This document shows positions 1 through 9,446 of a stretch of DNA of 34,874 nt, in pieces (position 1 is the first letter of the stretch; every line of letters begins with the position of its first letter). Origin of the DNA: Crocosphaera sp. (GTDB lineage: Bacteria; Cyanobacteriota; Cyanobacteriia; Cyanobacteriales; Microcystaceae); assembly GCF_030064895.1 (NCBI RefSeq), contig NZ_JASJEB010000030.1, positions 1 to 34,874 of the forward strand. The letters are read 5' to 3'. Position numbers and translations under genes: made by a program. A model generated the notes under the pieces. The model was given only the letters and a program-made list of their open reading frames with translations. It had not been told where the DNA came from and searched no databases.

Positions 1-38
1 ATAGACAGGCTAGTTAGGACACATAAATTATATTTTAA

Positions 39-67
39 GGGAACAGGGAACAGGGAACAGGGAACAG
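39..67. repeat. Heptamer tandem repeat GGGAACA x4
   Basis: Four perfect head-to-tail copies of GGGAACA, 39-66, plus one extra G. This matches the short tandemly repeated repetitive (STRR) heptamers common between cyanobacterial genes. No gene is visible in 1-169. Confidence 0.9.
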
Positions 68-140
68 AAAAATGTCCTAATAGCTTTGGCGACTGCTATA
101 GCTTTTCCCGGACTCATGAGGTACTGCTAATATCGCGCTT

Positions 141-170
141 CCGAACTCCGAACTCCGAACTCCGAACTCC
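141..170. repeat. Heptamer tandem repeat CCGAACT x4
   Basis: Four perfect copies of CCGAACT at 141-168 followed by CC. The array abuts the stop codon of the tamB-like gene at 170-172, so that gene ends exactly at the repeat edge. It is a second, unrelated heptamer less than 80 bp from the GGGAACA array. Confidence 0.9.
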
Positions 171-3100
171 TAAAATTTACTTTCATAGCGTATGGTTGCT
201 TCGTTTAAGGTATAGTCGTAGGAAAAGCGAATTGTGGACTTATTTTCTAGTTTATAAACGGTTTCTAGCACGGGAAATAATCGTAAATTTGTTAACCCAA
301 GACTCTCACCAAGTTCAGTTGTTTGTTGATTGGCATTAAATACCCAATCTTGTAAGAAAGGTAAAATTACTACAGCAGATTGTATGACACCAGTTTCTAC
401 TAATTGGCTAGAATTTCGTCTTTGTAATTTTTCAACTACATCGGGCAATTGTTGACCAAACAAGGTTAATAATTCAGTATTACTTAAAGGAGGATTACTG
501 GAAAAAGAAACAATGGGCGATCGCAATAAGTCGGCGATGGAATTTGCTCCTAAATTACTGATTTCAATACATCTGGCTAAATTATTTAAGTTTTCTGGAG
601 AGGTTTTATTATAAGTGGCAATAGGCGGCGTATTTCCATCATTAAATTGACAAACATCATCAAAAATATTGCCAACATTGGGTAAAACTTCACTAGCACT
701 TCCTGCAACTCTTAAGGTTATTTCGGCTGATTTTGCTCTACCACTTTGGACAATATCATCGGCAATTTCATTATCTTGAATAGAACGGAGTGCGACAGCG
801 AAAATATATAATTTTAGTTCTAAATCAATTATGGGGTTTAATAATCCTTGTTGGGGTAAAAAAGTTAAGGTATTTTCGTTTTGATCGCTAATAAAAACAC
901 GAGTTACAGGTAAATTAACTTGACCATTATTTATTCTGATTTGTCCTGATGGTTCAATTCTTAATACTTCTGCTAAAGATAAACTATTGATTTTACCATT
1001 TAAGTTTAAATTACCACTCAGATTAAGAAATGTTTTGGGAAGAGTTAATGTTCTTTCACTTTTAAGAGAAATATTATCAATGTTTATTTTAAGGTTATTT
1101 AATTCTGGTGGAATGACAATATTATTTTTAGTGGCAAGGATTCCTACCCACTGTTGAAATAAAGGTAATTTTTCTTCCGATTTTAAACTTAAATTAGGAA
1201 CTTGTATTTTCCCTTCTGTCAAGTCAATATTACCACCAATTTTGGGACTAATTAATGCACCTGTAATCATCAGATTCCCATTAATTAGTCCTTGATAAAA
1301 TCCTGATTCGTTTACTTCGTCTTGACTAACTTGGATAGTAAGAGGATTATTAACAATTTGTTCCCTGGGAAGAGGTAATAATGGAAACTCTCCTGTAATA
1401 TCTAAGCGTGTTTTAACAACATCTACGGTTAATTGTTCAACATTAAGACTTCTATTATTGAGGTTTACTTCTCCATTTAAGGTGAAAACTGTGGGGAGTA
1501 AATTATTAGTCAATTGTGCATTATTTAAGTTGAGGTTAATTTTACTATCAGAGTTTAAAGAAATTCTCAGTTGATTATCAATAGATATTTTTCCTTGTAC
1601 GTTTGCTGTAAAATCCCCTTCTCCCCCCACCCAAATAATTTGATCGAGGGTTAAAGGTTGTAGTAAAGTAAAAGCTTCTTTTCCTAAGTTTGCTGTAATT
1701 TTAAATTGATCGTTAGTATTTTCTACAATAGGAAAAGGTAGAGTAGTAGAGAAATTAATAAATTCAGGTTGAGTCGTTGCTACTTCTAGTTTATTATTAC
1801 TATAATTAAATTCTCCTCCTAAATTAATGTCAAGTAATCGAGCATTAATTGCTCCATCCTTAAATTCAAAAATACCATCAACTATGGGAGCTTTTAAATT
1901 ACCATTAAGTGTCCCTTCTACATTAATAACACCGTTAACATCGCTAGGGACAATAATTAGGTTGCGCACTAAGTCTAAAGTTAAATTTTCTACTTTAAAT
2001 GTGGATGAGTCAAGAGAAAAATCAGCATTATTATAAGATAAGTTAAGAATTCCTGATGCAGTTGCTTTCCCTAATTTTATTTCATGATTAACAGAAATTG
2101 TTCTATCTTGGAGTTGTCCAGTAATCTCTATTTTTTCAATAGGAATGACTTGCGAACCTTCCATAATTAATCCTAATGAGGGTACAATGGAAGCAGTAGA
2201 AGGTTGAGGAGTCCATGTCCATTTATTCCCTTCAAATTGTATGTCTATTTGAGGATTATTTATAGTTCCTTTTAGGATCATTTCTGCATTATATTGTCCT
2301 TTAATATCTAATTGTCTCGGTAAATCTCCTGCTTGCGTTTTAGCAAAAACTTCTTCTATTTTCTGATCATTAATCCAAAATTGATAAAGTTGTTCAGTAA
2401 TGGAGTTTAGAGAATTTCCAGCAGCATTAGTTTGTATATTTTCTGCTGTCGTAAAGTTGGGTTGTTTAAGTCGGACTAATCTTAATAAGTTATCCCACTC
2501 ATATAACTGTAAAGCTATTAGTAAATCTTCAATATTTCCTTGATTAATATCTACTTTTCCTTGAACTTCTCCTGAGTTAATATCTAAGTTAGCGAAAATA
2601 TTATAATTACTATTTCCTATGATTAGTTCAGTGTTTTCTAATTGAATTAGATTATTTTTGTAGGTTAACAATGCTTCAAACTGATCTGCTATTACATCTC
2701 CAAAACGAGGAGACTTAATAATTAGTTTTCCCACAGTATTTAAGTCCGATGAATTAAAACTTATTTCTAAATTAATTAAACCTTGTAAATATTCAGGTAA
2801 TCCATAGTTACCTAAAGGTGCTATTTTTAAGACATCTATAGGTAAACTGTCTACTTTGGCTACTAAATTATCATTTTTTCGTTTTACAGTGGCAAGAATA
2901 GGAACATTATTATTATAAGTTTGGCGAATTTCAAAGAAATCTATAATAGAAGTTAATGGACAATTTTCAACTAAACAGGGATTAAAAATAGCACTAATTT
3001 TATCTTGTTTTCCTTCTATATTGAAAGAAATTTTATTTGAAGATTCTATATCAATTTTTCCTGTTAACTCTGGTTCAAATTGTTGATCATTAAAACTTAA

Positions 3101-6100
3101 ATTTGCCAAATTAACATCACCTATAATTTGTAAATTACCTGGTAATAAAGGTGCAGTTAAGAGATTCTTTCCTAATAAAGTTCCTGTAAAATTACCTTCT
3201 CCTGTTAATGCTACTGTTGTGGGTAATAGTTGTCTGTTAATAGGTATGTTATCTAATAATTGTGTCAAAGGTAATTCATCTAAGTTAAAGCTAGTATCAA
3301 TATTAAAAGAAAAGTATTCAATATCTGGTGAACTCCAAATATTAGCAATAACAAAGTTTCCCTTTGCTTCAAGGTTTTGTTTTCCTGCCTCTAAATATAC
3401 TCTATTGACCGTAATAGGGAGTAATGAATCAGATGTCAAAAGAGCAGTCAGAGGAAGAGAAGCATTAATTTGACTATTCAGTTTTTTAGAGGTAAAAGCG
3501 GAAAAAATATCAGCATTTAAACTAGATAAATCAATATTTTCTGTTGTAATATTACCTACAATTTGATCATTATTAATTTCTCCATCAATAGTTACTATTC
3601 CCTCTGCTATTTCTATTTCTGTATTAGTATTTCCCTGAAAATCTCTAAAATTTAATGAAAGTAAAGATGATAAATTCCCGATAAAATTAGTTTCTGCTTT
3701 TCTAACTTTTATAACAGGATATCCTTCAATAATAAATGGTGCGACAGATAAGGGAGTTAAGCTTACATTTCCTGTAATAATACCTTCGTTTATTTCTGTG
3801 TTTGCTGTGATGCTTCGATTAGCAATTAAGAGATCACTATTAGCAGTTATTTGAAAATTATTCAGGTTAGATATTAGATTAGAAAAATTTAGTGTTCTTA
3901 AGTTTCCTGCTATATTAATATCACTATTAACCAATCTAACAGGAATAGGAATTTTAGGAATAATTTGATCAATAGATAAATTGTTAATATTAGCAACTGC
4001 TGCTAAAGACTCATCTTCTAGTTCCCCTGTTACTGTAACTAAACTATCTTCTATTTTAAGAACTACATCTCCATTGCCCTTGATTTCACTTAAGTTTAGG
4101 GTTTTATTGCTCCAAATACTTTCTAAATTACCCGAAAAAATTATACGAGAATTATTAACTAATATAGGTACAGATAAATTATCAATAAATGAGTTAATCC
4201 CTAGATTTAATGTAGTAAATTCTATTTGTAAATTACTATTCTCAAGATTACTATTAATAATAACTTTTCCTTCATCAATAGATAACAAAAGATTAGAATC
4301 AAGATCAAGAGATGAAAGAAAAGACTTATTTATATCCCCAGTTAAGCGAATATTACCTTGTTGTAATACTAAATTATTAGGACATTGAATAGTAATATTA
4401 ACACAGATAATACTGGAAAAAGGAGTCAAACTTAATCCTTCTGTATTAAGATAAGTTTGCCATTTTTTTGTTTTTAAGCTGCCACTTCCTGCAATATTAA
4501 TAATTCCTTGTTGAGTGCGAATATTTGTATCCTTTAAGAATAAGTTATTATCTTTTATAATAATTTCACCCTGGCTAATAATCCTAGTATTAGGTTCAGC
4601 AAAATCACCAGAAGTATCCCACTTAATTAAACCATTAATGTCACTTATTTTTCCTTTTATTTTACCCTTTGCTTGTAATAAATTTAAATTGAGATCAGAA
4701 GGTAAAGGATTATAGGGACTAATTAATTTTTCAGTTGGTAAAGCTACTTCAAAATCAAGTTTAATAGGAAATTGTTGAATATCAATAGGTTTATCTTGTT
4801 TAATTAATTGAGTAATATTTTGTTTTATATTCCCTTTGGCTTCTATTTTTCCTCCCACTTGTGGCTCAATTAAAAACTTTTCTAATAAGATTTCATTTAA
4901 ACTAATTTTAAACTCTCCCAAAATAGTTTTTAAAGATGTTTTTTCAAAAAAAATGGTGTTAACATTAACAAATCTCCCTTGAATTAGAGGATTACTAATT
5001 AAACCAGTTATATCAAAATTAATATTAAAATTTCCCTTTGCTTCCACTGGTAAACGAATGGGTATAACTTCAAAAACATTATCAATGCTAAAATTTTCAA
5101 CAGCAATTTTTATATTACTTCCCTGCTGCCAATCATAATAACCTTGTAACCTAGTAATAATATCCCCTAAAATAAATTTTCCTTGCTCAATTAATATCTT
5201 ACTTTCCTCAAACTGAAATACTAAATCTGCTTGAATAGGTTGCTTAAGAGATGTAATTTTTCCCCGCAAGTCTTCTAATGCTAAATTACCTTGTCCTTTA
5301 GTTTCTCTCAAATCTAGTAAAGATGGTAAATTAAGATTCAAATTAGCCTCAAAATAACTCTCATCAAAATTAAAAGGAAGATTAGGAAAAATAGATAACC
5401 AATCTGCTAAAGGTAATTGATTTAATTGTAAACTTAGCTGAGTTTTTGTACTGTTAACAAAAGTTTCACCTTGTAGTTTAATTTCCTTACTTTCTACTAA
5501 CCCCAAACCGATATCATAAAGCCACTTTCTCTGCTCACCTTTTTGATATTCTAGATTACCAGAAACTTTAATATTGACAGTTTTTTCTGATTGGTAAGGT
5601 AATAAACTGATCTCAGTATTATTAATATCCACAGAAAGATCAAAATTCAGAGGTATTACCTCATCAGTGGCCTTGACATTTAACCATTGACCGGGTTTAT
5701 TTTCACGAATATTAATCTTAACACTCTCAGGAGAGATATTAAGAGTTAATTTTCTTTCTAATAAAATAGTTAAAGGGTTAAACGTAACCTTAATCTTTTC
5801 AGCAGTCAATTGATTAGTATGTTGAGGAGTTTCTGGAATAGAAGCCCCATCTAGTTGTAAACTGGTAAAAGAAAACCCCTGTAACTCACCAATTTCCATA
5901 GGACGATGAATAACTTTACTCAGTCGTTGTTCCAACCAAGGAGGTAAATACTCCCTTAAAATGAAACTTAATCCCGAATAACCGATGAAAACAAAGGTTA
6001 CAGAAGTCGTTGCTAAAATAATAGTCTTCGGTTTCTTGATAAATCTTAAAAAACGGTTGAATTTATTAGAAAAGGGGTTAGGAGGTGGAGGAGAGTGACT

Positions 6101-6103
6101 CAT
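170..6103 (-). CDS. tamB: TamB/DUF490 family translocation and assembly protein
   Basis: A 1977-residue protein with an N-terminal membrane anchor (about residues 27-50) after a basic stretch (RFIKKPK), then a very long, monotonous beta-rich region. It ends in the TamB/DUF490 C-terminal domain, where LLTLFGQQLPDVVEKL and a final RFSYDYTLNEATIRYESKF are visible. Family members span the periplasm and help move lipids or outer-membrane proteins towards the outer membrane; cyanobacterial versions are usually this large. The start is the ATG at 6103, just upstream of the first charged residues; no good Shine-Dalgarno sequence is seen. It is transcribed divergently from ycf66 across a 148-bp gap. 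No Omp85/TamA gene lies beside it in this window. Family call is firm; the exact role is inferred from the family. Confidence 0.88.
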   Translation of the reverse strand: MSHSPPPPNPFSNKFNRFLRFIKKPKTIILATTSVTFVFIGYSGLSFILREYLPPWLEQRLSKVIHRPMEIGELQGFSFTSLQLDGASIPETPQHTNQLTAEKIKVTFNPLTILLERKLTLNISPESVKINIRENKPGQWLNVKATDEVIPLNFDLSVDINNTEISLLPYQSEKTVNIKVSGNLEYQKGEQRKWLYDIGLGLVESKEIKLQGETFVNSTKTQLSLQLNQLPLADWLSIFPNLPFNFDESYFEANLNLNLPSLLDLRETKGQGNLALEDLRGKITSLKQPIQADLVFQFEESKILIEQGKFILGDIITRLQGYYDWQQGSNIKIAVENFSIDNVFEVIPIRLPVEAKGNFNINFDITGLISNPLIQGRFVNVNTIFFEKTSLKTILGEFKISLNEILLEKFLIEPQVGGKIEAKGNIKQNITQLIKQDKPIDIQQFPIKLDFEVALPTEKLISPYNPLPSDLNLNLLQAKGKIKGKISDINGLIKWDTSGDFAEPNTRIISQGEIIIKDNNLFLKDTNIRTQQGIINIAGSGSLKTKKWQTYLNTEGLSLTPFSSIICVNITIQCPNNLVLQQGNIRLTGDINKSFLSSLDLDSNLLLSIDEGKVIINSNLENSNLQIEFTTLNLGINSFIDNLSVPILVNNSRIIFSGNLESIWSNKTLNLSEIKGNGDVVLKIEDSLVTVTGELEDESLAAVANINNLSIDQIIPKIPIPVRLVNSDINIAGNLRTLNFSNLISNLNNFQITANSDLLIANRSITANTEINEGIITGNVSLTPLSVAPFIIEGYPVIKVRKAETNFIGNLSSLLSLNFRDFQGNTNTEIEIAEGIVTIDGEINNDQIVGNITTENIDLSSLNADIFSAFTSKKLNSQINASLPLTALLTSDSLLPITVNRVYLEAGKQNLEAKGNFVIANIWSSPDIEYFSFNIDTSFNLDELPLTQLLDNIPINRQLLPTTVALTGEGNFTGTLLGKNLLTAPLLPGNLQIIGDVNLANLSFNDQQFEPELTGKIDIESSNKISFNIEGKQDKISAIFNPCLVENCPLTSIIDFFEIRQTYNNNVPILATVKRKNDNLVAKVDSLPIDVLKIAPLGNYGLPEYLQGLINLEISFNSSDLNTVGKLIIKSPRFGDVIADQFEALLTYKNNLIQLENTELIIGNSNYNIFANLDINSGEVQGKVDINQGNIEDLLIALQLYEWDNLLRLVRLKQPNFTTAENIQTNAAGNSLNSITEQLYQFWINDQKIEEVFAKTQAGDLPRQLDIKGQYNAEMILKGTINNPQIDIQFEGNKWTWTPQPSTASIVPSLGLIMEGSQVIPIEKIEITGQLQDRTISVNHEIKLGKATASGILNLSYNNADFSLDSSTFKVENLTLDLVRNLIIVPSDVNGVINVEGTLNGNLKAPIVDGIFEFKDGAINARLLDINLGGEFNYSNNKLEVATTQPEFINFSTTLPFPIVENTNDQFKITANLGKEAFTLLQPLTLDQIIWVGGEGDFTANVQGKISIDNQLRISLNSDSKINLNLNNAQLTNNLLPTVFTLNGEVNLNNRSLNVEQLTVDVVKTRLDITGEFPLLPLPREQIVNNPLTIQVSQDEVNESGFYQGLINGNLMITGALISPKIGGNIDLTEGKIQVPNLSLKSEEKLPLFQQWVGILATKNNIVIPPELNNLKINIDNISLKSERTLTLPKTFLNLSGNLNLNGKINSLSLAEVLRIEPSGQIRINNGQVNLPVTRVFISDQNENTLTFLPQQGLLNPIIDLELKLYIFAVALRSIQDNEIADDIVQSGRAKSAEITLRVAGSASEVLPNVGNIFDDVCQFNDGNTPPIATYNKTSPENLNNLARCIEISNLGANSIADLLRSPIVSFSSNPPLSNTELLTLFGQQLPDVVEKLQRRNSSQLVETGVIQSAVVILPFLQDWVFNANQQTTELGESLGLTNLRLFPVLETVYKLENKSTIRFSYDYTLNEATIRYESKF

Positions 6104-6251
6104 AAAGTTTTGGGGATAAAAAGACGTTAGAAGATAATTTTTTGACTACTCTAACGTACTTCCAAAAAAATCTTTCTCAGAAATAGGTGAGTAATAGGGG
6201 TCAAGATGCTTCACAATAAGAAAGAGAAACCATAAAAGGAGTAACCCACAG

Positions 6252-7358
6252 ATGTTGGCATACATCCTAGCGATCGCTGTTGGCCTTGCAAGCTTAAGTC
6301 TTTATTTATCCGCCTTTTTTCTGCCCGAATTACACCGCAAAGACGATTTTCTCTGGAGTGGTGTGGGATTATTTTACGCCCTTGTCCTCTGGGTTTGTGC
6401 AGGAAGAATCACAGGAGGTGTACTATTAGGGCAGAGTGCCTCAGTGACGTTAGTGTTATGTTTTGGTTGGCAAACCCTACGTCTCAGAAGGGCGATCGCT
6501 AATCCCGATGAAAAAACAGATATTCGGGGATTTTCTTTCCTCGTTTGGTTACAAAACCGTTTCCAGAAATCATCATCTTCCCCTGTAGTTGAAACACCAG
6601 CAGAAACAGAAACTACTGAAGAAGTTATTTCAGAGTCTGAAACACCAGCAGAAACAGAAACTACTGAAGAAGTTATTTCAGAGTCTGAAACACCAGCAGA
6701 AACAGAAACCACCGAAGAAGTTATCTCAGAATCTGAAACATCAGCAGAAACAGAAACCACTGAAGAAGTTATCTCAGAATCTGAAACATCAGCAGAAACA
6801 GAAACCACTGAAGAAGTTATCTCAGAATCTGAAACATCAGCAGAAACAGAAACTACTGAAGTTGTCTCAGAAGTTGAACTAGAAGAAGAAACAAGCGAAC
6901 TTAACACCACTTCAAGGGAGACTGAAACCCCTGAGACTAAAAAACAAGGATTTTCCTTTAAGTCCATGTTTGGAAGAGGAAAATCTCAATCTCAACCCAC
7001 CCCAGAAGTCCCAGAAACTGATCTTGAAGAAAGTAACTGGGATGATGATGATGAGGTTTCAGAAATGATAGAAGAAACAGAAGATATAGCTTCTGAGATC
7101 GTTGCAGAAACCAGTGAGATTAACCAAGAAGAATCAACCGAAAATAAGACCACCGAAGTAGCAGAAAATCTTGAAGAATACGTTGCTGAATTTGAACCTT
7201 ACATGGCCGATGATGATGCAGAAACCCTGATTGAAGAATACAAACCCACAACCCAATCATCTCAGTCTGAAACCACTGAAAAAGCTCCCGATCAATCTTT
7301 GAAAAGCGAAAATGATCAGGAAATTGAGCAAAAAGAAGAGGATAAAAAGTTAGATTAA
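6252..7358 (+). CDS. ycf66: Ycf66 family membrane protein with repeat-rich acidic tail
   Basis: A 368-residue protein. The first ~90 residues are the Ycf66 N-terminal domain, with three hydrophobic segments (about 1-20, 36-52, 58-78) and the cyanobacterial/plastid pattern LFYALVLWVCAGRITGGVLL. The rest is hydrophilic, strongly acidic and low in complexity: residues 114-203 hold five exact-length 16-residue repeats (ETPAETETTEEVISES type) and part of a sixth. A TEKAPDQ-type charged tail follows. AAGGAG at 6236-6241 lies 10 bp before the ATG and supports the start. Ycf66 is conserved in cyanobacteria and some plastids but its function is not established. The stop is only 3 bp from the convergent solute-binding gene. 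Confidence 0.9.
   Translation: MLAYILAIAVGLASLSLYLSAFFLPELHRKDDFLWSGVGLFYALVLWVCAGRITGGVLLGQSASVTLVLCFGWQTLRLRRAIANPDEKTDIRGFSFLVWLQNRFQKSSSSPVVETPAETETTEEVISESETPAETETTEEVISESETPAETETTEEVISESETSAETETTEEVISESETSAETETTEEVISESETSAETETTEVVSEVELEEETSELNTTSRETETPETKKQGFSFKSMFGRGKSQSQPTPEVPETDLEESNWDDDDEVSEMIEETEDIASEIVAETSEINQEESTENKTTEVAENLEEYVAEFEPYMADDDAETLIEEYKPTTQSSQSETTEKAPDQSLKSENDQEIEQKEEDKKLD
6591..6860 (+). repeat. 48-bp in-frame tandem repeat inside ycf66
   Basis: Five full 48-bp units (6591, 6639, 6687, 6735, 6783) and 30 bp of a sixth. Units 1 and 2 are nearly identical to each other, as are units 4 and 5. This suggests stepwise, recent expansion by slippage or unequal crossing-over. 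The repeat keeps long spurious frames open on both strands. Confidence 0.95.
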
Positions 7359-7361
7359 TTT

Positions 7362-8234
7362 TTAATCAAGATCGCCATTTTTTGCTCTACAAAAAGATTG
7401 AATAGACTCGAGTTGTTTAGCAATATCTCCAAACCAATTTAGGTAAAGATTTCTTGCTGGTGAAGTTCCAATTAATGAATTAATAAAACTGACCCATTGA
7501 GGATCATTATCGGGTAGAATTAGTCCGTATTCTTCGCAATCTATGGGGTTTTTTGGAACCAACAGATAATCTACACCGAGTCTTAAATCTTGCACTATTG
7601 CTTCCCCAACTAACAAAATACCATCACTAGCAAAAGCATCAATTTTATCCCCCCTTAATGCTTGTATTCCTCGATATCTACCAGTTACACCTTGAAACTG
7701 CACCAAATTTGCTAAAGGATATGTTTCAGCTATTAATTGTTCATTGGTGGTATTTTTGAGAACCCCAATATTAACATTATCTAAATTACCATCAGGATCA
7801 ATGGTTTTTGCTTTGTCAGCCTCAATTAATAATTGAGTTCCTGTTAAGAAAAAGGGGGTAGAAAATTGGATTTGATATTCAGGAAGTTCTCTAATCGTAT
7901 TCGGTCCACATTCTATGTCCACAATGCGATCGCTAACTAATTCAAAACGATTAAATAGGGTTGATTTATACAATTTAATAGCGATAACTTGTTTGTTTAA
8001 TTCTTGTTTAAGTTCTTCTCTAAGCACAGCAATAAAATCTAAACATAACCCCTCTAAATCTCCGTTAATATCTCGATAACCAAAAGGGACAGCATCTTCT
8101 CTGATACCGACTTTTAATAACCCTGTTTTCTCAATTCTTTCCAACACAGTTTCCTCTTGTCCATGACTAGGAAGACCAGAAAAAATCAATAAAAATAGAT
8201 TGATTACTATACCATAAATTTTAAAATTTTTCAT
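7362..8234 (-). CDS. Family 3 extracellular solute-binding protein
   Basis: A 290-residue protein with a signal peptide (hydrophobic core about 8-22, likely cleavage after SHG near residue 25). The periplasmic-binding type 2 fold follows: LLKVGIREDAVPFGYRD opens lobe 1, CLDFIAVLREEL comes next, and a GPNTIR..EYQIQFSTPFFLTGT block is typical of amino-acid-binding SBP_bac_3 proteins. It would bind a small polar ligand, probably an amino acid, in the periplasm; the ligand cannot be told from sequence. No ABC permease or ATPase is adjacent. It lies 14 bp downstream of the AI-2E-family permease gene on the same strand, suggesting co-transcription. Its 3' end meets ycf66 with a 3-bp gap. Cys residues near 107, 233 and 282 are visible. 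Confidence 0.82.
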   Translation of the reverse strand: MKNFKIYGIVINLFLLIFSGLPSHGQEETVLERIEKTGLLKVGIREDAVPFGYRDINGDLEGLCLDFIAVLREELKQELNKQVIAIKLYKSTLFNRFELVSDRIVDIECGPNTIRELPEYQIQFSTPFFLTGTQLLIEADKAKTIDPDGNLDNVNIGVLKNTTNEQLIAETYPLANLVQFQGVTGRYRGIQALRGDKIDAFASDGILLVGEAIVQDLRLGVDYLLVPKNPIDCEEYGLILPDNDPQWVSFINSLIGTSPARNLYLNWFGDIAKQLESIQSFCRAKNGDLD

Positions 8235-8248
8235 TGTTTTTTACATTT

Positions 8249-9280
8249 TTAAACAACAGAATCCCAAGGATCTAAAATATCTTTAAATAACACTTCTTCA
8301 ATCCAAGTTTTAGCTACAACAGCTAAAGGAAGAGCTAATAATAATCCTAATATACCAAAGGTTTGAGCAAAAAATATTTGTGCCATTAATGTCACCGCAG
8401 GAAGCAAAGAAACTTGTTTGGCCATAACAGTAGGAGTTAACCAATAACTTTCGATATTTTGAATTATAAAATACCAAATTAAAATCGCCCAAATTTTCCA
8501 AGGTTCATCTAATAAGGCTACCATTAAAGGAAAAACAACACTGGTAGCAGGACCCACATTAGGAATAAAGTTAAGTAACCCTGCTAATAAAGCATGAACT
8601 AACACCAATTTAACTTGTAATACTAATAACCCTAAACCGCTTAAAGTACCAATAAATAAACAATTAATAGTAACCCCAGTCAACCAATTTCCTAATGCTA
8701 CTTCAGAAAGAGTCAAAATTTCTTCCCCTCGTTTGCGATAAAAGGAAGGAAATAGTTTCAAAAATAGATAACGGTATCTTGGGGGGTCTATCACCATTGT
8801 AATTGTCAGAAAAAAAACAAAGACAAGTTGTAAGATAACGAATAAAGAATTAGAGAAAACAGTAAAAAAGTTGGTAAAAATTTCTGTTAATAAAGGCTGT
8901 AAACGGGTTAATAAATCATTTAAAGAAGGAGGTGGTGGCAACCAATCAAAACGACTTTGCGTTTCTGACAATAAAATTAAATTAGTTCTTAGTCTTTCCC
9001 AAACATTAGGGAATAAAGCCAGTAATTTTTGAAATTGATCGATAAAAGGAGGAACCACTAACCAACCAAATAAAATACTTAAAAAAATGATGACAATAAC
9101 AATAATAATAATGGCAAAATTCCGTCTAATCTTAAATTTTTTCAGAAATTTTACCAATCGATTTAAAGCCGTGGCAAAAACAACCGCCGTAAATACCAAT
9201 AATAATACCTGTTTAATTTCCCAAAGAATATAACAGGAGATAATAAAACTAGATAAGCCAAGCCATTGACCAAGATTCAT
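8249..9280 (-). CDS. AI-2E family (PerM/UPF0118) transporter
   Basis: A 343-residue polytopic membrane protein with about seven or eight hydrophobic segments. A pair lies at the N-terminus (5-40), one follows near 53-78, then comes an extramembrane stretch with the proline-rich sequence WLPPPPSLNDL. The C-terminal helices include GLLNFIPNVGPATSVVFPL and the ending AQIFFAQTFGILGLLLALPLAVV, both characteristic of the family. Members export diverse small solutes or sodium; few have been tested, so AI-2 should not be assumed as substrate. It is first in a likely two-gene operon with the solute-binding protein. The upstream gap to the protease gene contains that gene's terminator, so this gene probably has its own promoter. 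Confidence 0.87.
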   Translation of the reverse strand: MNLGQWLGLSSFIISCYILWEIKQVLLLVFTAVVFATALNRLVKFLKKFKIRRNFAIIIIVIVIIFLSILFGWLVVPPFIDQFQKLLALFPNVWERLRTNLILLSETQSRFDWLPPPPSLNDLLTRLQPLLTEIFTNFFTVFSNSLFVILQLVFVFFLTITMVIDPPRYRYLFLKLFPSFYRKRGEEILTLSEVALGNWLTGVTINCLFIGTLSGLGLLVLQVKLVLVHALLAGLLNFIPNVGPATSVVFPLMVALLDEPWKIWAILIWYFIIQNIESYWLTPTVMAKQVSLLPAVTLMAQIFFAQTFGILGLLLALPLAVVAKTWIEEVLFKDILDPWDSVV

Positions 9281-9390
9281 GGAACTAGAAGAAGCCTCAT
9301 AGCAGTTTTCAATTTAGTGTATCAACATTTTGCTGGAATGAGTGTGAGGAGTGTGGGGAGTGTTAATATTTTAATTTAATGCAATTAAAA

Positions 9391-9423
9391 ACAAAAAAAA
9401 GGAAGAAAGCAAGGCTTCTTCCT
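9391..9423 (-). terminator. Rho-independent terminator of the processing protease gene
   Basis: On the minus strand a hairpin AGGAAGAAGC..GCTTTCTTCCT (9400-9423, one bulged base) is followed directly by a run of eight T (9393-9400). It begins about 23 bp after the protease stop codon. This is the clearest intrinsic terminator in the window. Confidence 0.85.
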
Positions 9424-9446
9424 ATCACGATTGTTATGAGTTGAAA

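Noticed and set aside
3981-4388. 135-codon frame opposite the tamB-like gene
   Set aside because: Low-complexity Ser/Leu shadow of the TamB beta repeats; no start signal.
6589-6882. 97-codon plus-strand frame of KHQQKQK repeats
   Set aside because: Another frame of the same ycf66 repeat, with no independent domain or ribosome-binding site.
6374-6967. 197-codon antisense frame in ycf66
   Set aside because: It is kept open by the 48-bp tandem repeat read backwards and has Ser/Val repeats only; the plus-strand Ycf66 domain is clear.
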